64,000 bases of DNA, from the NCBI GenBank assembly GCA_003153155.1, contig PLWV01000013.1, positions 153,852 through 217,851 of the forward strand, given 5' to 3'. The stretch comes from Gallionella sp. (GTDB taxonomy: Bacteria; Pseudomonadota; Gammaproteobacteria; Burkholderiales; Gallionellaceae). The notes below the pieces were generated by a model. It searched no databases. It worked only from the letters and a program-made list of their open reading frames with translations, and had not been told where the DNA came from. Below are positions 10,317 to 19,443 of this stretch, piece by piece (positions within the stretch are counted from its first letter, which is position 1; each line of letters starts with the position of its first letter). The position numbers were made by a program, and so were the translations under genes.

Positions 10317-11075
10317 TTACCAGCTGAAACGGTAGGCCAAACCGAAACCATAAGATTCAAGCGAAGTGTGTTTGCCATCCTGGGCCTGCAGCCACTTCCC
10401 CATGATGTCGAAATACCAGTGGTCTACCTGAAATTGCCAGCTTGCGGCATTGTAGATTGCGAATACCGCAGAGGATGAACCCACATTGTTAATCACTGTA
10501 CCTTGCGGGGTGTTGAATTGCGCGGTGCCGGATCCCTTGAATATCCCGGGGCCGATGCCGTACCCAACTTTCCAGTAAATATCTCTTCCCGGATATAGCG
10601 GCCCCATTTTCAGAAACAGGGCCGGCGCGACTCCAATATAACCGCCTTTGACATCTGTCCCGATATCCTGACCGCGGAAAGCGGAATTGACCAGTTGATC
10701 GTGTGTGTCGAAAAAACTCGCGGAAGCGGTGACGTCCCAGCCGATGATGGCTCTTCCGTTGCTCAATGGCCAGGACTTCAGGATTTTCTCGCTGCTGGAC
10801 AGTTCGATTATCGGGCTAGGCGCGCCATTGTCGGTGATCTGCGTATTGCCGATCGCGTTGGCGTGCGTGGTTTTATACGTAACCTGGGCATAGGCCAGCC
10901 CCAGCGTAAAGGATTTTTTCTCGAGCTTGAAAATCGCCAGATCGGTTATGCCCACCGATGCGGACTCCGGCGCCTGTGCGGTATCGCCCGCCGCTTGCGC
11001 CACGGACGAAAATGCAGCCATAGCTATCCACGCTATCGCTGCCGTACCAGATTTTATTACCGCGCCGAAATCCAT
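10317..11075 (-). CDS. Predicted outer-membrane beta-barrel protein
   Basis: A 252-aa protein of unrecognised family. The N-terminus (MDFGAVIKSGTAAIAWIAMA..., cleavage near AQA-AG) is a signal peptide. The body alternates polar and aromatic residues and ends FGLAYRFSW, a terminal-strand pattern of outer-membrane proteins. The ATG at 11075 lies 11 nt after the stop of the upstream gene, with AAGG before it. It may form a channel or lipid-modifying barrel with its neighbour; no function is assignable. Confidence 0.7.
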   Translation of the reverse strand: MDFGAVIKSGTAAIAWIAMAAFSSVAQAAGDTAQAPESASVGITDLAIFKLEKKSFTLGLAYAQVTYKTTHANAIGNTQITDNGAPSPIIELSSSEKILKSWPLSNGRAIIGWDVTASASFFDTHDQLVNSAFRGQDIGTDVKGGYIGVAPALFLKMGPLYPGRDIYWKVGYGIGPGIFKGSGTAQFNTPQGTVINNVGSSSAVFAIYNAASWQFQVDHWYFDIMGKWLQAQDGKHTSLESYGFGLAYRFSW

Positions 11076-11086
11076 TATGCCATCCC

Positions 11087-11623
11087 TTAGTGCCAGCGAT
11101 AAGTCAGGTGCAGCCGAACTGCATTTCGTCGTATGCCCGAGGTGTTGGTTGATTCGAACGAATCCGTCTGCACCTCGGCGCCCCATCCGCTGGCGTACTC
11201 AAAACCGGCCAGCACTCCCGGGGCAGTGCCGTATGCGCTGCTTTGCACATTGCCATTGCCGGATACTATCCTGTCGTGTTCGAAAACATGCGCCCCCACA
11301 AACCAGTCGCCGAACCAGCGACGAACTTGCAGGCCGACGAGTGCATCGGCCACGGTTCTTGAAGCGGAATCCCGCTCATCCGACACCATCAGGTAAGGGG
11401 CCAGCGACCAATTGTCATTGATTGCGAACTGGGCATCCATGCCTAAACTCAAACCGTTGCTCCCCGATCCCCCTTCCGTCGCACTGATCAACCCGACATA
11501 GGTGCCGATGCCGTTTTGCGGAGCCGCAGCCGCAATTCCGGAACAAATCGCCGAGGCTGCGATGAAGCCGGTGCACAAGTGTTTTCGCCACTTACCCATC
11601 ATCATCGCTTTCCGTAGCAGCAT
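11087..11623 (-). CDS. Predicted small outer-membrane protein
   Basis: A 178-aa protein whose basic start (MLLRKAMMMGKWRKH) leads into a hydrophobic stretch ending IAAAAPQ, a probable signal peptide cleaved near residue 34. The mature part reads like an eight-stranded barrel: Gly-rich turns with alternating aromatic residues, ending VRLHLTYRWH. AAGGA lies about 8 nt upstream of the ATG at 11623. It is the first gene of a two-gene unit. A lipid A deacylase-like or OmpW-like fold is possible but I see no decisive motif. Confidence 0.65.
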   Translation of the reverse strand: MLLRKAMMMGKWRKHLCTGFIAASAICSGIAAAAPQNGIGTYVGLISATEGGSGSNGLSLGMDAQFAINDNWSLAPYLMVSDERDSASRTVADALVGLQVRRWFGDWFVGAHVFEHDRIVSGNGNVQSSAYGTAPGVLAGFEYASGWGAEVQTDSFESTNTSGIRRNAVRLHLTYRWH

Positions 11624-12064
11624 CTCTCCAATCCTTAGGTGTTGTTACCGACATCCTTCATCCGGTCAACTTGCAGTCATGGCTTGCGCCAGCGGCAACG
11701 ACTCAAATATCAGAACCAGAAAATTTATTATGTATTTCATGCAACCACCCATTCCGTAAAGTTATGATGAGTTCTGACGTTCAGTGCATGAGCAGCCAGC
11801 AGTGAATTTGTATTACATACCCACAACTATAAAAGCGCAATCTAAACATGCATTCTGGTGAGCCGTACGCACCTACACGCGTTATTGAGTATCCATGGCA
11901 CGGTTATCTGGCCAAACCCTGATGTCTACCAGTGCTCTCTTTCAGCGATAAAGTGATCGAATGACTGCTATGGAGGAAATACTCGACCGTCCGCTCATGG
12001 CACAAACCGGCTGTTTATCAACATCACTTATGGCAGTAATCAGCCATTTCCATAGACCAGTTCG
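11624..12064. other. Intergenic region, 441 nt, nothing recognised
   Basis: Lies upstream of the outer-membrane pair and downstream of the NYN gene. AT-richer than the genes. No open frame with coding character, no RNA gene and no clear terminator seen. The promoter of the outer-membrane pair should be here. Confidence 0.35.
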
Positions 12065-12889
12065 TTAATCAGCCGCAGGCAAACGAATGGTGTACTGACC
12101 CGACTTCTCATCGCGCACCACCATCAATAATCTGTGGCGCTGCGCGTCCTCCACCAATTCCTTGAACGAGCGATAGCCGTAAGACGATTCGGTAAACCCC
12201 GGCGTGCGTCGCTGCATGGTCGTCTTGACCATCGAGCCCCAGATCTTTTCATCCGAGCCGCGCTCGGCGATCAAGGCCTCGACGGTCTCGACGATGAAAT
12301 CGAGCGCCTCCTGACGCTTGTCGTCTTCGCCCTTCGCTGACGGCGGCTTGGCCTTACTTGCTGCGGCTTTTATCGGCGCTTTTTTCTCGGCACGCTTTTG
12401 CTTCGCCTCTTGCTCCCGAACCAGATCGTCATAGAAAATGAACTCGTCGCAGTTGGCACTCAGCAAATCCGATGTCGAGTCCTTCACGCCGATGCCGATG
12501 ACGTATTTATTGTTCTCGCGCAGCTTGGAAACCAGCGGCGAGAAGTCCGAGTCGCCGCTGATGATGACGAAGGTATCCACATGGGATTTGGTGTAGCAGA
12601 GGTCCAGCGCATCCACGACCATGCGGATGTCGGCCGAGTTCTTGCCCGATTGGCGCACGTGCGGGATCTCGATCAACTCGAATGCCGCCTCGTGCATCGT
12701 CGCCTTAAACTCCTTGTAGCGATCCCAATCACAATAGGCCTTCTTGACGACAATGCTGCCCTTGAGCAGCAGGCGTTCCAGTACCTTCCTGATATCGAAT
12801 TGCGAATACTTGGCGTCGCGCACGCCCAGCGCGATGTTCTCGAAATCGCAGAACAATGCCATGTTGGTAATCTCGGGTTGAGCTGCCAT
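12065..12889 (-). CDS. NYN-domain protein with C-terminal OST-HTH/LOTUS-like domain
   Basis: A 274-aa soluble protein. Residues 10-155 form a NYN (PIN-like) nuclease domain with the acidic cluster Asp15 (FCDFEN), Asp87 and Asp93 (NSADIRMVVDALDL), and Asp113/Asp115 (SGDSDFSPLV). This is the expected metal site of LabA/DUF88 proteins. A Lys/Ala-rich linker (about 160-190) leads to a C-terminal winged-helix, LOTUS-like part (SMVKTTMQRRTPGFTESSYGYRSFKELVEDA). NYN-LOTUS proteins are thought to bind and cut RNA; the target here is unknown. It is a single-gene unit. Confidence 0.85.
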   Translation of the reverse strand: MAAQPEITNMALFCDFENIALGVRDAKYSQFDIRKVLERLLLKGSIVVKKAYCDWDRYKEFKATMHEAAFELIEIPHVRQSGKNSADIRMVVDALDLCYTKSHVDTFVIISGDSDFSPLVSKLRENNKYVIGIGVKDSTSDLLSANCDEFIFYDDLVREQEAKQKRAEKKAPIKAAASKAKPPSAKGEDDKRQEALDFIVETVEALIAERGSDEKIWGSMVKTTMQRRTPGFTESSYGYRSFKELVEDAQRHRLLMVVRDEKSGQYTIRLPAAD

Positions 12890-12968
12890 TTGTATCTCCT
12901 ATTTGCTCTGGTTTGCCTAACGGGCATGTCAAATCGCCACCCCCGATGAAACGTTACCGTATCCGCTC

Positions 12969-14375
12969 CTACAGAACCTTGCCGGGATTCATCAACCCTT
13001 GCGGGTCGAGTGCCTGCTTGATGTTGCGCATCAATTCCAGCTCCAACGGGTCTTTGTAATCGCGGATGGTTTCGCGCTTGAGTTGCCCCAAGCCGTGCTC
13101 GGCACTGATGCTGCCATTGAGTTCACGCACCACCGCATACACCAGCTTGTTCACCGCGCCTTCCTGTTGCGCGATGAAAGTTTTATTTTGTGCGGCATCC
13201 GGCATGGAAACGTTGTAGTGGATGTTGCCATCACCCATGTGTCCGAATACCACGATACGCACGCCCGGGAATGCGTTGCGTAATGCGGCATCGGCGCGCG
13301 TGATGAATTCCGCCACACAACTCACCGGCACCGCAATATCGTGCTTGATGCTGAACCCTTCGCGCTTTTGTGCCTCGCTGATATTCTTGCGTAACTTCCA
13401 CCAGTTTTCCGCACCATCCGTGTCGGCGGCAATGTCGAATTCCAGAACCGCACCGCCAAAACTCAGCAATCCGTTCCGCACTGCGCCATCCGGTGAGTCC
13501 TGCAGCACATCGGAAACCTGGATCAGCAGATACCATTCATAACGCCGCATGAAAGGCTCTTGCGCATCTTCAATATGCTTGAAAACCAGATCAAGGCTGC
13601 TGCGTGAAATGATTTCGAATCCGCTCAGAGCATGTCCGCAACTGGCGCGGATATGCGCCAGCAGCCGCACCGCCGCATCCGGGTTGGCAATCGCCACGCA
13701 GGCCGTGGCGGTGGATCGCGGACGCGGAAACAATTTCAGCACGGCAGCGGTGATGATGCCGAGCGTGCCTTCCGCGCCGATGAACAAATGTTTCAAATCA
13801 TAGCCGGTGTTGTCCTTGCGCAAGCTGCGCAAGCCATTCCACACGCGCCCGTCCGGCAGTACCACTTCCAGACCCAGCACCAGCTCGCGCATGTTGCCGT
13901 AACGCAACACACTGATGCCGCCGGCATTGGTGGATAGATTGCCGCCGATCTCACAATGCGGCGCGATGGCCGTCAGCCCAAGCGGAAACAAACGATCATT
14001 TTGTTCCGCCGTCTCGCGCACGCTGGCCAGCGTGCAGCCCGCCTCGACGGTCATGGTGTAATTGGTGGGGTCAATGGCACGAATCCGCTTCATACGCGAC
14101 AGGTTCAGCACGATTTGCTCACCCTGCGGCAACGGCACACTCGCCCCGCACAAACTGGTATTGCCGCCCTGCGGCACGATGGCGATTTGGTTGGCGGCAC
14201 ACAGCTGCACAATTTCTGCGACTTGCTGCGTATCCGCCGGAAACAGCACCGCCAGCGCGGTGCCGGAATATCGACCACGCCAGTCGGTGCAATATGGAAC
14301 AGCTGACTCGCCGGTCAGCAAGGCATCGCTACCGACCAGCGCGGACAGCAAATGGATTAAATCGACAGGCATCAT
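12969..14375 (-). CDS. FAD-linked D-2-hydroxyacid dehydrogenase (GlcD/D2HGDH-like)
   Basis: A 468-aa flavoprotein of the VAO family: a FAD-binding domain with the pyrophosphate loop PQGGNTSLCG and the EIGGNLSTNAGG / YDLKHLFIGAEGTLGI motifs, then the FAD-oxidase C-terminal domain ending SAEHGLGQLKRETIRDYKDPLELELMRNIKQALDPQGLMNPGK. This layout matches bacterial D-lactate or D-2-hydroxyglutarate dehydrogenases. The latter would recycle the by-product of SerA; I cannot decide between them by eye. Electrons would go to quinone or an electron-transfer flavoprotein. There is no adjacent glcE/glcF, which argues against glycolate oxidase. Confidence 0.88.
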   Translation of the reverse strand: MMPVDLIHLLSALVGSDALLTGESAVPYCTDWRGRYSGTALAVLFPADTQQVAEIVQLCAANQIAIVPQGGNTSLCGASVPLPQGEQIVLNLSRMKRIRAIDPTNYTMTVEAGCTLASVRETAEQNDRLFPLGLTAIAPHCEIGGNLSTNAGGISVLRYGNMRELVLGLEVVLPDGRVWNGLRSLRKDNTGYDLKHLFIGAEGTLGIITAAVLKLFPRPRSTATACVAIANPDAAVRLLAHIRASCGHALSGFEIISRSSLDLVFKHIEDAQEPFMRRYEWYLLIQVSDVLQDSPDGAVRNGLLSFGGAVLEFDIAADTDGAENWWKLRKNISEAQKREGFSIKHDIAVPVSCVAEFITRADAALRNAFPGVRIVVFGHMGDGNIHYNVSMPDAAQNKTFIAQQEGAVNKLVYAVVRELNGSISAEHGLGQLKRETIRDYKDPLELELMRNIKQALDPQGLMNPGKVL

Positions 14376-14393
14376 CGTCTTTCGCAGAGCGGG

Positions 14394-14798
14394 TCAGTTG
14401 CAAGCATAACCCATCGGATAATCGGTACCCGGTTTAGCATGTGCGCTAGGCAAATTTGCACCACTGGCAATTAATGCCCAAATCATGCGGGCTATATTTT
14501 CTGTGGCGATGACCGTATGGCGATTCCCCGATGCCCGCAACTTCTCCCTAAGCTCTTGCCGTACCGCAGTCACATCGGTCAGGTCAAAAAGAATATCCAA
14601 CTCGTCACCAATTCCAATCAACTTGTCTATGCTGAGGTTCTCGATGCCACGTGCTTTAGCCAAGGCTCGTCCGGTTGTTTCACCGCTTTTCACGACGGCG
14701 ACAATCTCAATACGCTGGTTGGATTGACCCAGCAATTCCTCCAGAAATGCCGACCCCACTTTACCCAACACGACGATTGTGATTGATTGCTTTTCCAT
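14394..14798 (-). CDS. Small Rossmann-fold protein of unknown function
   Basis: A 134-aa protein that starts with a nucleotide-binding beta-alpha-beta unit (ITIVVLGKVGSAFLEELL: GxxGSxF glycine pattern, followed by acidic/basic strand 2 IEIVAVVKSG). It resembles the N-terminal NAD(P)-binding half of homoserine dehydrogenase-type enzymes but stops before any catalytic domain. It lies between the FAD dehydrogenase and the membrane cytochrome, both on the same strand (18 and 25 nt gaps), so the three could be one operon. Function unknown; possibly a redox or ligand-sensing partner. Confidence 0.7.
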   Translation of the reverse strand: MEKQSITIVVLGKVGSAFLEELLGQSNQRIEIVAVVKSGETTGRALAKARGIENLSIDKLIGIGDELDILFDLTDVTAVRQELREKLRASGNRHTVIATENIARMIWALIASGANLPSAHAKPGTDYPMGYACN

Positions 14799-14823
14799 GA
14801 CACCCCCTTGTGGATCACCTCTC

Positions 14824-15597
14824 CTATTTCAAATCGGATTCCCACGCATTTCCATAGATTTTTTCATTACGCGACAGGATCAACATTTGGTACATGCTGA
14901 TAAACCACATTACCGTGGATGCAACGCTGTAACCAAAACCGCCAATGAGGGTGAACCATGCAAAATTAGGATTCCATTTCGTAAGCCACCAGGAAAGCAC
15001 GTCTACGATCAAAAATCCGAAGGGGAAGGCGATTGCTAAAATCTTTAACCATCTCGGCACACCTACCGCAAAGCTGAAAATGAACCCCATAAAAAAGAAA
15101 ATGAAGCTGATCCCGAACAAGTGGATATGCGACGATCTGGTCAGGGTTTGAATGCTTGCGCCTTCGTTGACTTTAGCCACCTTCTTGACTTCTTCATACT
15201 TGGTGAAGTCAGGAATGTTGGGAACAGTGCTATGGCACGGCACGCAATGTTCATTAAAGACGCCCTTGAAGTGCGGCTCCCACTCTGCTTCAGGTGCGCC
15301 ATTGCGAACCCATTTAATGATGTCGATGCGGGCTTCCGGTGTACCCATCTCTTTCATTGACCCATTCAGCATACTTTCCAACTTGCTCCCGCTGCGATTA
15401 CCATAATAGCTGTACACGATGTCATCCAGGGAAAGCCCTGGTTTTCCATCCGCCATGCCGTGTGTCAGCATGATTTGTAGTCCGGCCATACATAAACCCA
15501 ACCCGATTGCGAGCAAATATCCGGAAAATAGTACTTTGACGGGTGTCGGCAGATTAGGCAGATTTAGCCAAGCCAAATTAGCGGGTATGGATTTCAT
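14824..15597 (-). CDS. Membrane-anchored monohaem cytochrome c-like protein
   Basis: A 257-aa integral membrane protein of unrecognised family. There is one transmembrane helix at about 20-42, a periplasmic domain holding the haem c motif C118-V-P-C121-H122, and three more helices at about 158-180, 183-205 and 213-240. His158 and His160, at the start of helix 2, could be further ligands. The layout (haem domain between helices 1 and 2) suggests a quinol-linked or sensory membrane cytochrome, fitting an electron-transport-rich lithotroph. It is the upstream member of the possible three-gene unit. The assignment rests on the CxxCH motif and hydrophobicity only. Confidence 0.75.
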   Translation of the reverse strand: MKSIPANLAWLNLPNLPTPVKVLFSGYLLAIGLGLCMAGLQIMLTHGMADGKPGLSLDDIVYSYYGNRSGSKLESMLNGSMKEMGTPEARIDIIKWVRNGAPEAEWEPHFKGVFNEHCVPCHSTVPNIPDFTKYEEVKKVAKVNEGASIQTLTRSSHIHLFGISFIFFFMGFIFSFAVGVPRWLKILAIAFPFGFLIVDVLSWWLTKWNPNFAWFTLIGGFGYSVASTVMWFISMYQMLILSRNEKIYGNAWESDLK

Positions 15598-15639
15598 GGT
15601 TCCGTCTCACAGTCTGTAACTTATTATTTATGGGTCACT

Positions 15640-17889
15640 TTAAAACTCTAGCGGGTCAATGTCTAGTGAACAGCGCAGCTTTTGTGCGGTCAGCGCGTCC
15701 AGCAACGGTTGCCAGGCGCGCAGAAATTGCTGCAAACCCTTGCGGGTCGTGCTTTGTATCAGCAATTGTGCGCGAATGTGATTGGCACGGCGCGGCATGG
15801 CGGCAGGCACCACACCGAAAATTTCCACCTGACCCGGGATTTCCATTGAGTGGCTCGACGCAACAGCCGCCGTGCGCGCTTCATTCAGATAACGGTATAC
15901 CTCGTTTTCCTGCTTGCCCTCGGCACGCAGCATGGCCTGATACACGAACGGCGGGAAACCCGCCATCTGCCGCTCGGCAAGCTGCGATGCAGCCCATCCT
16001 TCGAAGTCATGCGTTTGCAGAGCGCGAAACAAGGGGTGCTCAGGGAATGCGGTCTGGATCAGCACCTCTCCGGGCTTGTCGGCGCGTCCGGCGCGTCCCG
16101 CCACTTGCACCAGTTGCGCGAAGAGTTTTTCCGCCGCTCGGAAGTCGCTGCTGTACAACGCGCTATCTGGATTGAGCACGCCGACCAGAGTCAGCGCGGG
16201 AAAGTCGTGTCCCTTGGCGAGCATTTGCGTGCCGACCAGGATGTCCACTTCATTCGCGTGTATCTGCTCGCGCATGGTCTGCCAGGCGCGCTTGTTGCGC
16301 GTGCTGTCGCGGTCCACCCGCAGGATGCGCGCATCCGGGAAGCGTTCCTGCAACACGCTTTCCACGCGCTGCGTACCGCTGCCGACCGGATGCAAATCGG
16401 CATTACCGCAACTTGGACAGGCGTGCGGCACGCGTATTTGGTAACCGCAGTGATGGCAACGCAGGCGTTGATCTTTGAGATGCAACACCATCTTGCCCGC
16501 GCAATGTTTGCAACCAGACAACCAGCCGCAGCCGGTGCACATCAGCACCGGCGCGTAACCGCGCCGGTTGATGAATATCAGACTCTGCTCGCGGCGCACG
16601 ATGCGCTGCCCGATCTCGCGCAATAGATTTTCGCTGATGCCGTGGTGCATCACCGTTTGATTAATGTTAATGCAGCGCACCGCAGGCAAGCGCGCGGCGG
16701 CAAGCGCGCGCCCGGTCAACTTGAGCATCTGATAACGGCCGCTTTGTGCGTTGTGATAGCTCTCCAGCGACGGCGTGGCCGAACCCAATACTATCGGCAC
16801 ACCGCGCTGATTGGCGCGAAAGATTGCCACGTCGCGTGCCGAATAGCGCAAGCCATCCTGCTGCTTGAACGAGCTGTCGTGCTCCTCGTCCACAATAATC
16901 AACGCAAGCTTGGGCAACTCGGCGAACACCGATAGGCGCGTGCCGAGCACGATCTGCGCCGCACCCAGTTGTGCCTGCTGCCAGTTATGCAAACGCTCGC
17001 CCTCGGACAAGCCGCTATGCAGGCTGATCAGGTTTACATCGGGGAAGCGGCTGCGGAAATAATTTTCCAGTTGCGGCGTGAGATTGATCTCCGGCACCAG
17101 CAACAACACTTGCCCGCCGCGCTGCAACACATGATGCATCAGATGCACATACACCTCGGTCTTGCCGCTGCCGGTAATGCCGTGCAGCAGGAAGCAGGCG
17201 TAGCCGCTGGCCTGCGTGATGCTGTCGACCGCGAGTTGCTGTTCGCTGGTGAGGATGTGCGCGTTGTCGAAAATGTGCGTGACCCCGGACGCAACATCCT
17301 GCCCCCTCGCCAGCTCTCCCCCTTGCAGGGGGAGGGCTAGGGAGGGGGTAGAAGCGTATTGTTCAACCCACCCCTGCTGCTCAAGAGTTTTAAGCTGCGC
17401 CCCTACCGTCGCCGACAACGCCTTAAGCTGCGCCAGATTGCACGACTGCTCGGTAAGCTTCGCAAGAATGCGCCGCTGCACCACTTTGCGTTTAGGGAAT
17501 GAATCGAGGTCGAGTGCCGCACCGCTTGCGCTCAAGCGATAACTCAAAATCGGTTTGCTGATGATCGGCTTGTCGGAACGCAAGCGCGCGGGCAATGCCG
17601 GCAGCACCGTCTGCCCGATAGGATAGCGGTAGTAGTCGCTGCAAAAGCGCAACAAGTCGAGCAACCCCGCCGATAGCGGCGCGCTGTCGAGCAACACCTG
17701 CACCACCGGCTTGATGCGCTCCGGCGACACATCCGTAGTGGCAACGCACTCCATCACCACCCCAACCATCTGCCTGCGTCCGAACGGCACGATCACGCGC
17801 TGGCCTATTGCAGCGACAACACCCTCAGCCACCGTGTAATCGAACAGGGTAGACAGTGGGACATCAAGGGCGATACGGACGATGGACAT
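15640..17889 (-). CDS. priA: Primosomal helicase PriA (with an in-frame repeat insertion)
   Basis: The 3'-5' DNA helicase that recognises stalled forks and reloads the replisome. It has an N-terminal 3'BD domain (MSIVRIALDVPLSTLFDY), Walker A LHGITGSGKTEVYVHL, the DEEH box in IIVDEEHDSSFKQQ, and a zinc-binding block (LMCTGCGWLSGCKHC... RCHHCGYQIRVPHACPSCG). At 749 aa it is a little long. Residues about 180-198 (STPSLALPLQGGELARGQD) read through a family-3 G/C-run hairpin, located in the linker before the helicase core, where it is probably tolerated. A terminator and a MITE separate it from hemE upstream, so it should have its own promoter. Confidence 0.96.
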   Translation of the reverse strand: MSIVRIALDVPLSTLFDYTVAEGVVAAIGQRVIVPFGRRQMVGVVMECVATTDVSPERIKPVVQVLLDSAPLSAGLLDLLRFCSDYYRYPIGQTVLPALPARLRSDKPIISKPILSYRLSASGAALDLDSFPKRKVVQRRILAKLTEQSCNLAQLKALSATVGAQLKTLEQQGWVEQYASTPSLALPLQGGELARGQDVASGVTHIFDNAHILTSEQQLAVDSITQASGYACFLLHGITGSGKTEVYVHLMHHVLQRGGQVLLLVPEINLTPQLENYFRSRFPDVNLISLHSGLSEGERLHNWQQAQLGAAQIVLGTRLSVFAELPKLALIIVDEEHDSSFKQQDGLRYSARDVAIFRANQRGVPIVLGSATPSLESYHNAQSGRYQMLKLTGRALAAARLPAVRCININQTVMHHGISENLLREIGQRIVRREQSLIFINRRGYAPVLMCTGCGWLSGCKHCAGKMVLHLKDQRLRCHHCGYQIRVPHACPSCGNADLHPVGSGTQRVESVLQERFPDARILRVDRDSTRNKRAWQTMREQIHANEVDILVGTQMLAKGHDFPALTLVGVLNPDSALYSSDFRAAEKLFAQLVQVAGRAGRADKPGEVLIQTAFPEHPLFRALQTHDFEGWAASQLAERQMAGFPPFVYQAMLRAEGKQENEVYRYLNEARTAAVASSHSMEIPGQVEIFGVVPAAMPRRANHIRAQLLIQSTTRKGLQQFLRAWQPLLDALTAQKLRCSLDIDPLEF
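17300..17350. repeat. Family-3 G/C-run hairpin inside priA
   Basis: CTCTCCCCCTTGCAGGGGGA forms a hairpin, flanked by CCCTCGCCAG and GGGCTAGGGAGGGGG. The same kind of sequence is found between genes here (for example 44642-44664 and 53111-53131), which marks it as a repeat that landed in frame. Confidence 0.65.
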
Positions 17890-17930
17890 ATTTACTCAGG
17901 CAATCAACGTTGCGATTGTCGCAGAAATGC

Positions 17931-17960
17931 AAAAGCCACAGGAAATACCTGCGGCTTTTT
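17931..17960. terminator. Intrinsic terminator between hemE and priA
   Basis: An AAAAGCC-a-CAGG / CCTG-c-GGCTTTTT hairpin with A-run on one side and T-run on the other, usable in both directions. It would stop hemE transcripts before priA. Confidence 0.75.
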
Positions 17961-17983
17961 GTTTGAACAACACAACCAGCCTC

Positions 17984-18123
17984 AAAACCTTTGCACAACG
18001 TAGCGAGCGAAGCTGAGACAAGGCAAAAAATAGTGAAAAACCGGAATGTGCATTTAGCACATGAGGATTTTGAGCTATTTTTTAACGCAGTATCAGCGAG
18101 CGCAGTAGTTGTGCAGAGGTTTT
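17984..18123. repeat. MITE-like inverted-repeat element, copy B (family 1)
   Basis: End arms AAAACCTTTGCACAAC and GTTGTGCAGAGGTTTT pair with one mismatch. The inside has GCGAGCGAAGCTGAGACAAGGC and AACGCAGTATCAGCGAGCGC, the family-1 core motifs, plus a second small palindrome GTGCATTTAGCAC. Its last bases touch the hemE stop codon. Confidence 0.8.
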
Positions 18124-19188
18124 TTAGTGATATTTGCGGCTCAGCTGATGGACCGCCGTAACCAACGCCGCCACGTGCTCCGGGTCGGTATGTTGTGAGA
18201 TGCCGTGGCCCAGGTTGAACACATGACCGCTGCCGTAGCCATAGCTGCCGAGGATGTGTTCCACCTCGGTATGGATGGCAGCGGGCGAAGCGAATAGCAC
18301 GGCGGGATCCATGTTGCCTTGCAGCGCGACTTTGTTGCCAACCTTCTGCCGCGCGATGCCGATGTCTATGGTCCAATCCAGACCGATTGCATCGCAGCCG
18401 GTGTTGGCGATGCTTTCGAGCCACAAGCCGCCGCCCTTGGTAAACACGATGGACGGAATGCGCACGCCGTCCTTTTCTTTGATCAAACCGGCCACGATGC
18501 GCTGCGTGTAAGCCAGCGAGAATTCATGGAATGCCGCATGTGACAGCACGCCGCCCCAGGAATCGAAAATCATCACGGCTTGCACACCGGCTTCGATTTG
18601 TGCATTCAGGTAAGCGATCACCGCCTGGGTGGTCACTTCGAGGATGTGGTGCATCAGTTTCGGTTCGTTGTACATCAAGGTTTTCACCTTGGCGTAATCG
18701 TCGCTGCCGCCGCCTTCCACCATGTAGCAGGACAGCGTGAACGGGCTGCCGGAAAAACCGATCAACGGAATACGTCCATCCAGCGCCTTGCGGATTTGCG
18801 ACACGGCATCGGTTACGTAGCGCAAGTCTTTGCCGATGTCCGGCACACGCAGCGCTTTGATCGCGGCTGCGTCGCGCAACGGACGTTCAAACTTCGGGCC
18901 TTCACCATCGGAGAAATACAGCCCCAGACCCATCGCATCCGGCACGGTAAGTATGTCGGAGAACAGAATCGCAGCATCCAGCGGGTAGCGGTCTACCGGT
19001 TGCAACGTGACTTCTGTGGCGAAGTTCGGGTTCTTGCATAGCCCAAGAAAACTGCCCGCACGCTTGCGTGTTTCGCGGTATTCCGGCAAAAAACGACCGG
19101 CTTGGCGCATCATCCACATTGGGGTGTATTCGGTTGGTTGACGCAGCAGTGCGCGCAGGAAGGTGTCGTTTTTTAGTTTGAAATTCAT
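18124..19188 (-). CDS. hemE: Uroporphyrinogen decarboxylase
   Basis: Decarboxylates the four acetate side chains of uroporphyrinogen III to give coproporphyrinogen III in haem synthesis. The 354-aa length is normal. Signatures: N-terminal [26 protein letters not shown], and [19 protein letters not shown]. The ATG at 19188 gives the usual start. The stop codon (18124-18126) abuts the MITE-like element B. hemB and hemL lie 23 kb away, so haem genes are dispersed. Confidence 0.97.
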   Translation of the reverse strand: MNFKLKNDTFLRALLRQPTEYTPMWMMRQAGRFLPEYRETRKRAGSFLGLCKNPNFATEVTLQPVDRYPLDAAILFSDILTVPDAMGLGLYFSDGEGPKFERPLRDAAAIKALRVPDIGKDLRYVTDAVSQIRKALDGRIPLIGFSGSPFTLSCYMVEGGGSDDYAKVKTLMYNEPKLMHHILEVTTQAVIAYLNAQIEAGVQAVMIFDSWGGVLSHAAFHEFSLAYTQRIVAGLIKEKDGVRIPSIVFTKGGGLWLESIANTGCDAIGLDWTIDIGIARQKVGNKVALQGNMDPAVLFASPAAIHTEVEHILGSYGYGSGHVFNLGHGISQHTDPEHVAALVTAVHQLSRKYH

Positions 19189-19443
19189 GTTTCTCTCTTT
19201 TTAATTAAATTCCAATCGGCTCTCACCTCAACCCCTCCCGGCCTCCCTACTTCGACAAGCTCAGTACATGCTTGTCAGGGGAGGTGACCACTGTTCCTCC
19301 TCTGCACCCGCAAAGGGGTATGCCGGTGGGTTCCCCGCTGCTAACCCCCGTAAAGGGGACGCCGCCAGACGCTCGCCCTTTGGGCGGTCTTGGCGCAGGC
19401 AGCGACCCTTCCGCAGGCAAGGGAGGTTAGGAGGGGTTGGGGG
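19189..19443. repeat. Repeat-packed hemE-gltD intergenic region
   Basis: No gene. It holds a CTTCGACAAGCTCAG-type repeat (near 19250-19280, related to gatB and prlC insertions), then several C/G-run hairpins of family 3 (for example CCCCCGTAAAGGGG near 19345) and a G-run end AGGAGGGGTTGGGGG just before gltD's stop. The density of short palindromes makes it a probable transcription and insertion-tolerant site. Confidence 0.6.
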
